DNA from: CACIAM-69d sp001698445
GTDB taxonomy: Bacteria; Cyanobacteriota; Cyanobacteriia; CACIAM-69d
Assembly: GCF_043235035.1 (NCBI RefSeq)
Contig: NZ_JAZAQF010000088.1
Location: 114,347-178,346 of the forward strand
Direction of reading: 5' to 3'
Length of the DNA: 64,000 nt
The notes beneath the pieces are model-generated. The model had not been told where the DNA came from. It made no database searches and saw nothing but the letters and a program-made list of their open reading frames with translations. Below, piece by piece: positions 63,587 through 64,000 of this stretch (positions are counted from its first letter, which is position 1; every line of letters starts with the position of its first letter). The position numbers and the translations under genes were made by a program.

Positions 63587-63605
63587 AGTCATAATCATTA
63601 TGACT
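63587..63605. promoter_or_regulatory. PerR/Fur-type operator upstream of rubrerythrin
   Basis: A perfect palindrome AGTCATAATCATTATGACT. Its inner 15 bp, TCATAATCATTATGA, match the PerR box TTATAATNATTATAA at 13 positions (12 of the 14 defined, plus N) and have its 7-1-7 form. It is 100 bp upstream of the rubrerythrin start in a gene-free stretch. Confidence 0.6.
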
Positions 63606-63714
63606 ATGAATAAACTAACACAGCTTTCTGGGAATGGCCAAAAACCCCAACTTCCGATCGCCCTACCGCCTCCGATCGGGCCGATCACAGTTCCCACAAG
63701 TCCCGCAGAAGACC

Positions 63715-63746
63715 AAAAAAAGGGCGCGATCGCGTCGATCGCACCC
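63715..63746 (-). terminator. Rho-independent terminator of psbD built on HIP1-like palindromes
   Basis: On the reverse strand GGGTGCGATCG and CGATCGCGCCC form an 11-bp stem (one G-U) with a 3-base loop, followed by seven T. It lies 100 bp downstream of the psbD stop. Confidence 0.9.
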
Positions 63747-63845
63747 TCCGTTCATGATCTGTCTCTGGTTAATTTGAGCAATATGCGATCGCAACGGTTT
63801 GATGAAGAAACGTGCGATCGCTTGGATTCAGATTTCGCTCAACCC

Positions 63846-64000
63846 TTACAGTGCGTTACCGCGAGGCAGCACTTCTTCGGGGAAGATGAAGTTTTCGTGG
63901 GGTTGGTCTTGCGGAGCCATCCAAGCTCGGATGCCTTCGTTCAACAGGATGTTCTTCGTGTAGAACGTTTCGAATTCGGGGTCTTCAGCCGCCCGCAGCT
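63846..64000 (-). CDS. psbD: Photosystem II D2 protein (PsbD), C-terminal end only
   Basis: The last 51 residues are present; the rest lies beyond the right edge. The translation contains EDPEFETFYTKNILLNEG, then IRAWMAPQDQPHENF and FPEEVLPRGNAL, which is the highly conserved D2 C-terminus. D2 pairs with D1 to form the photosystem II reaction centre in the thylakoid membrane. The TAA stop is at 63848-63846. psbD is often followed by psbC in an overlapping operon, but here a terminator follows instead, so this may be a single-gene psbD copy (psbD2 type). Confidence 0.97.
   Translation of the reverse strand, partial: LRAAEDPEFETFYTKNILLNEGIRAWMAPQDQPHENFIFPEEVLPRGNAL

Overview
This window is cyanobacterial chromosome. 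Evidence: the palindrome GCGATCGC (HIP1) and its core GATCG recur throughout; a psbD (photosystem II D2) 3' end lies at the right edge; the tmRNA tag has the cyanobacterial form ANNIVPFARK...; and several families typical of cyanobacteria are present (PEP-CTERM surface proteins, low-complexity-tail membrane protein, pentapeptide lumenal protein, CobN, CsaB). Coding DNA is GC-rich while the long intergenic gaps are AT-rich. I cannot name the species; a Pseudanabaenales/Limnothrix-like cyanobacterium is a guess. No CRISPR array, prophage, rRNA or tRNA gene was found.

Layout. 1-9.7 kb: partial P-type ATPase, a membrane-anchored EP-repeat/HEAT protein, a serralysin-like RTX metalloprotease, gyrA and a small RPV-repeat protein. 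10-18.2 kb: uvrB, then purK with a lumenal pentapeptide-repeat protein, a small membrane protein, a degenerate-REC/GAF/GGDEF diguanylate cyclase and csaB. 18.8-21.9 kb: two paralogous PEP-CTERM surface proteins in long AT-rich surroundings. 22.3-30.4 kb: a chorismate-utilising enzyme (PabB/TrpE family), a possible structured RNA with a strong terminator, and the rimP-nusA-ylxR-infB operon. 30.5-39 kb: a GST-like protein, the low-complexity-tail membrane protein, ssrA (tmRNA), a DUF423 protein, an FAD amine oxidase, a 5-formyl-THF cyclo-ligase fused to MoaD, an MBL hydrolase and a universal stress protein. 39-50 kb: cobN, yebC, an RsbU/RsbW-type partner-switch pair, rsmH and argD. 50-57.6 kb: two small proteins, a PBP2-like protein that has lost its catalytic motifs, and a potADBC polyamine transporter. 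57.8-64 kb: mutL, a CadD-type transporter, TauE/SafE plus DUF1634, rubrerythrin with a PerR/Fur-like palindrome upstream, and psbD.

The most unusual signals are: the PBP2 homologue with Ala in place of the SxxK serine and no KTG motif; the 5-FCL::MoaD fusion; five small dispersed elements built around the palindrome CAAGGGGCTTAAGCCCCTTG, four of which begin exactly at the stop codon of a neighbouring gene; at least seven tandem arrays with exactly 14-bp period; a PerR-like 7-1-7 palindrome before rubrerythrin; and a terminator-ended, hairpin-rich segment upstream of rimP.
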